Assembly: GCA_964509425.1 (NCBI GenBank)
Contig: CAZDWZ010000008.1
Span: 62,001 to 126,000, forward strand
Direction of reading: 5' to 3'
Length of the DNA stretch: 64,000 nucleotides
Source of the DNA: CAZDWZ01 sp964509425
Lineage (GTDB): Bacteria > Bdellovibrionota_C > UBA2361 > SZUA-149 > CAZDWZ01
Shown here: positions 61,501-64,000 of the stretch, piece after piece
Layout: the number at the start of each line of letters is the position of its first letter
How positions within the stretch are numbered: position 1 is the stretch's first letter
Notes under the pieces: generated by a model
Told to the model about the DNA's origin: nothing
Databases searched by the model: none
What the model saw: the letters and a program-made list of their open reading frames with translations, nothing else
Position numbers and translations under genes: made by a program

Positions 61501-64000
61501 CGTACCATGCAGAACTAATCATTCCCGCCCGCGCGAACGTTCCGGATCGGATTCTCAGCAAGCTTGATTTCCGTGTCGAAGAGTTCGAACCGGATAGACT
61601 CTCCATCTCGGCCACTCTCGGCGCAGGAGACACCGGAGCGTTCAAACGCCTCGAGAATCTCGCGGGGAAGGTTAATTTGAAGAATCTCTTCGGCGTGCCG
61701 GCTGCCGGAAATACGATCAAAGCGTCCATCGTCGTTGACCCTTGGTCTGGATATTTCAATGGATACCCGGGCTATAACTTCCGGCCGATACTCGAATACC
61801 AAAGCCGAACGCACCTCGCGCTCGATCTCGGCGAAGCGCAGACTGACGAAACGGGAGAAACAACCTTTGATATCGGTATACCGGATGTGTCCGGAGTCGT
61901 GCTCGATGGTATTTTCTCTGCGGAAGGTTTCGAGAAGGAGTCCGGGCGCTCTGTTGGAATCAGCAATCGGGCGCTCATTACGGATCTTGAATATCTCGTG
62001 GGAGTGAAATCGGAGGATTCCCTCGAATTCGTGGTCAAGGGAGCCATTCGAAAGATTCACCTTCAGGCCATCGATCTCCAAGGCCAAAAGCTCGCGAAAA
62101 ACCTTAAGGTCATCGTCGAACGAGAAGAGTATCGAAACATCCTCGTGAAGCAGCCGAACGGCGTATTCAAATATGAATCGGCCAAGAAGTTGCTGCCGAT
62201 CTCGGATACGGGTGTGGAGATTGGTGTTGACGGGAAGGAACTCGAACTCGACACTCAGACACCAGGAACCTATCTTCTCAGCGTGCGAGATGAGGCGAAA
62301 GTTCTCTTAAACCAGATCCGCTATACCGTGATGGGTGAAGGGAATGAATCAATTAAGATCAACCGGAATGCGAATCTCGAGATCAAGCTTGATCGCGAAT
62401 CCTACAAGCCGGGAGAAACCGCTGAACTCTCGATAAAAGCACCGTATGCCGGATTCGGAGTAATTACCATCGAGCGTGCTTCTGTGGTCTCGACCCAGTG
62501 GTTCCGGATGGATGGGACGTCATCGGTGCAAACGCTGAGCGTTCCATCGTCAATCGTGGGGAACGCGTACATCACTGTTCTGCTCGCACGAGCGTGGGAG
62601 TCGAAGGAAATTTATCTTCCTCCACTCAGCTTCGCCTCTGTTCCGCTGAGCATATCGGAGAACGAGTATCTCGCCCCACCCAAGATCGAGGTTCCGAAGC
62701 TTGTCCGTCCGGGTGAGCAGGCGATAATTCGCTACAGCAGCGAAGAAGCGGGCTCGGTCATTCTCTACGCAGTCGACGAGGGTATTCTGCAGTTTGCAAA
62801 ATATCGAACTCCCGACCCGCTGGCCGCGCTTCTCCCGAAACGGGCACTTGAAGTTGATACACGGACTGCGCTCGACATGGTGATGCCTGATTTCTCGATC
62901 GTCCAGAGTGTACTGTCTCCGTCGGGCGATGCTGCCGCGGATCTTTCGAAATTCCAGAATCCATTCAAGAAACGTAATCGCCCGCCGCTTGCCATTTGGT
63001 CGGGTGTGAGAGCGCTCGAGAAGGGAAGTGGGGAGATAGCGTTGTCTGTGCCTGACTACTTCGATGGTGCGGTGAAAGTATTTGCATACTTCGTGGGAGA
63101 GAAAAAAGTTGGATTCTCACAATCCCGCACTGAGGTTCGGGGAGATTTTGTCCTGAAGCCGAACATGCCGACATTCGCGGCTCCGGGCGATCAGTTTGAT
63201 ATTACGGTCGAAGTAACTAATACGCAGAATGCGGAGCACGATGTGCAAGTTTCGCTTGAGACCGAAGGACTGGAGATCGTCGGTGAAGCGGTGCAAGCGA
63301 AAAAATTGAAGCCGTCCATCGGTGAAGTCGCCAAGTTCCGAGTGAAGGCAAAGGACAAGCTCGGTGAAACAAACGTTGGTTTCATGGCGACGAGCGGGTC
63401 ATTGACGAGACGATTGAATGAATCAATGTCCGTTCGGCCGGCGAGTCCGCTCATGAGAACGGTCAAGTTTGGAGCCTATGATCCCGAGAAGGCGAACGAT
63501 ACTCCGGATAAATCCGTGAGCGGTTTGAGAGAGATGTATCCGGAACTGCGGAAGGTGGAAGCGTCGGTCTCTCATTCACCCGGGATCTTTGTGGAGTCTC
63601 TCAATCAGTTCATGGAAAGCTATCCGTATGGATGTTCGGAGCAGCTCACCAGCAAAGGCTTTATTTGGATGCTTCTGCTTTCCTATTCCGAAGATCCGCA
63701 GCTTCAGAACGTGCTCCGCGGACGATTGGATAAACTCTTCCGTACGCTCGCGAGCCGTATGAACGGTAGCGGAGGCATCGGCTATTGGCGAAGAGCCGAC
63801 GGAACCGATTCTTTCGTCTCCGTGTATGCCGATCACCTTGTGATTGATGCAGCAGAGAAGGGATTCCCGCCTCCGGTATGGATGATGGATTCCATCCGCG
63901 AGTATCTGAAAGAGTCGAGCAAGGAAAACCGGTTTGAGCTGAGTGAGCTCTTCACGCAGGCCTATGCATTGTATCTCCGCGCTCGTCTCGGAGAAGTCGT
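58521..64000 (+). CDS. alpha-2-macroglobulin family lipoprotein (3' end beyond window)
   Basis: At least 1826 residues; the frame is open to the window edge. ATG 58521 follows TTGAGGGGCA. The N-terminus is a lipoprotein signal (LILIFSLMLVWSC, lipid-modified cysteine near residue 26) and then a proline-rich linker. Macroglobulin-type domains follow; MFTDRGIYRPGE near residue 923 and AVDEGILQFAKYRTPDP near 1417 are characteristic. The thioester motif is intact: YGCSEQ with C1705 and Q1708. An acidic serine-rich insert (EESEGESSESYEGECGEDGE) lies at about 764-800 with two cysteines, unlike standard family members. Bacterial alpha-2-macroglobulins trap proteases in the periplasm. Confidence 0.93.
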   Translation, partial: MNIIRSILRNTSTLILIFSLMLVWSCGDKPPAETPPKTPPKVSAVEVQVAPFDVFPDSANFGIRVRFSEPVVPTGLRHVPPSAFISPPVLGSFRWTSDSELWFVPSNPLPAESRYEINLSSLQLREGTALSKKSVTVQLPPPRLEISTCELVETSSDPISRQMRVSLMMNYSLEGYWRGGSAAHNAIEKRLHDHVKMNRQLGETSEAVPVTLSIKNQSLESDIAGTEMLRPGKDGNFTFRIEPGLLATGGKPFPGAECKVAFKDIEWKSELTQALADSEAKKVPLPAIPVSFLSTISRGTEELHVRFVDPAQRGTSVPHKRPSGEILESGVTISPAVKGQWRIYGESELAFQPTESWIPGASYTVSVDPAQFPELAIASTESRFLAYYLSGGIASLDSGTVPEDPARRVVAATLHFNYPVKAETLEKLFQINISEKGRLGSRAPGQFSVEQGDEPFTAIVRSRPLELKDYPLIVEFSLSGSVMSSLGGSSQFLNLKREFELPSKLDIFSVAGADISVVKSATEELQRVLTITASEDVDESAVARSIELLLLPNCKEKGNEKLCENGDSFYSEAQITAEVEKKAEKLPLTYVTRSEGSGESTFSFSFEADGGRQAFIRIAKGLTSKLGFPLRKPYREVVHLKHYPKRLSIMLDGSLLSLSGAKRLGILAQNVKKIQYRLSRVKATDLHHLVYVSSGKFGHPNLETSFTFDDMAQPYEFREELPEGPSGKPAYTSVDFSKFLSTAKDLPRGLFFLEVKEWLPPGTEAESQSEESEGESSESYEGECGEDGESCGSSESRALDRDSRLVLLTDLGLVVKRALDGSDTVYVASFRKGEPVSGAKVQLISRNGASLFSGISGKKGEVSFPDTSNFEREKQPVIYVAEKDGDLTFISYQRRDRGVNLSRFDIGGVVESDNPDDLRGFMFTDRGIYRPGERASIALTIRNQDFSPLPAALPLSLKIVDPRGETVVKDVIRFPKLGLADYSFETSESRSTGTYHAELIIPARANVPDRILSKLDFRVEEFEPDRLSISATLGAGDTGAFKRLENLAGKVNLKNLFGVPAAGNTIKASIVVDPWSGYFNGYPGYNFRPILEYQSRTHLALDLGEAQTDETGETTFDIGIPDVSGVVLDGIFSAEGFEKESGRSVGISNRALITDLEYLVGVKSEDSLEFVVKGAIRKIHLQAIDLQGQKLAKNLKVIVEREEYRNILVKQPNGVFKYESAKKLLPISDTGVEIGVDGKELELDTQTPGTYLLSVRDEAKVLLNQIRYTVMGEGNESIKINRNANLEIKLDRESYKPGETAELSIKAPYAGFGVITIERASVVSTQWFRMDGTSSVQTLSVPSSIVGNAYITVLLARAWESKEIYLPPLSFASVPLSISENEYLAPPKIEVPKLVRPGEQAIIRYSSEEAGSVILYAVDEGILQFAKYRTPDPLAALLPKRALEVDTRTALDMVMPDFSIVQSVLSPSGDAAADLSKFQNPFKKRNRPPLAIWSGVRALEKGSGEIALSVPDYFDGAVKVFAYFVGEKKVGFSQSRTEVRGDFVLKPNMPTFAAPGDQFDITVEVTNTQNAEHDVQVSLETEGLEIVGEAVQAKKLKPSIGEVAKFRVKAKDKLGETNVGFMATSGSLTRRLNESMSVRPASPLMRTVKFGAYDPEKANDTPDKSVSGLREMYPELRKVEASVSHSPGIFVESLNQFMESYPYGCSEQLTSKGFIWMLLLSYSEDPQLQNVLRGRLDKLFRTLASRMNGSGGIGYWRRADGTDSFVSVYADHLVIDAAEKGFPPPVWMMDSIREYLKESSKENRFELSELFTQAYALYLRARLGEV

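Noticed and set aside
1..64000. CRISPR arrays, rRNA genes, transposases, integrases or prophage structural genes
   Set aside because: No regularly spaced direct repeats, no rRNA-like sequence and no recognisable transposase, integrase, capsid or tail proteins were seen on either strand.

Overview
The window reads as chromosome of a Gram-negative (diderm) bacterium of roughly 53-55% GC. Core genes are interspersed: aspS, xth, a gph-like phosphatase, pdxH, acs, rmuC, bioB, proS, groS-groL. They sit beside genes common in signalling-rich, delta-proteobacteria-like lineages: two eukaryotic-type Ser/Thr kinases, an FHA-cyclase, a TorF-like porin, a class A penicillin-binding protein, and an alpha-2-macroglobulin lipoprotein. 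The delta/Bdellovibrionota-type assignment is inference only; no rRNA, tRNA or CRISPR was found to test it.

Layout. 0.1-6.4 kb: a membrane protein, the FHA-cyclase, a divergent bifunctional PBP and a threonine-dehydratase-type enzyme. 6.4-12.5 kb (minus strand): TerB-like protein, xth and aspS (overlapping by 4 nt), two secreted proteins, a HAD phosphatase and a secreted helical protein. 13.3-15.6 kb: kinase plus pdxH. 15.6-18.3 kb: a gene-poor island of about 2.7 kb with hairpins, a twice-occurring candidate structured RNA, a 13-bp tandem repeat, a tiny GC-rich gene and a long palindrome. 18.3-28.4 kb: secreted protein, porin, acs, rmuC, second kinase, bioB with a small upstream ORF, proS. 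28.4-32.7 kb: an accessory block of GC-rich genes (a divergent G6PDH and two paralogous unknowns) with hairpin leaders and terminators. 33-40 kb: secreted protein, groES/groEL, LON-domain protein, RBBP9-like hydrolase, AlaX editing factor, LivJ-like binding protein. 40-58 kb: many small accessory genes (VOC, ankyrin, DUF5063, HExxH membrane protease candidate, PriL-CTD-like protein, PhoD, YchJ, SDR/TetR pair with visible operators, GNAT, AI-2E exporter, SH3, thioesterase, SUKH, lipoproteins). 58.5 kb to the end: alpha-2-macroglobulin, cut by the window edge.

The least explained layer is non-genic. First, two long palindromic MITE-like elements (6.4 and 18.0 kb) share arms and centre. Second, a hairpin element recurs at 15.9 and 17.0 kb with identical flanking 10- and 14-mers. 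Third, at least five foreign-looking GC-rich genes (17.5, 28.8, 30.7, 31.8, 40.2 kb) lie in intergenic space, each preceded by strong leader hairpins and most followed by their own terminator. They look like self-contained expression cassettes dropped into an otherwise uniform chromosome.
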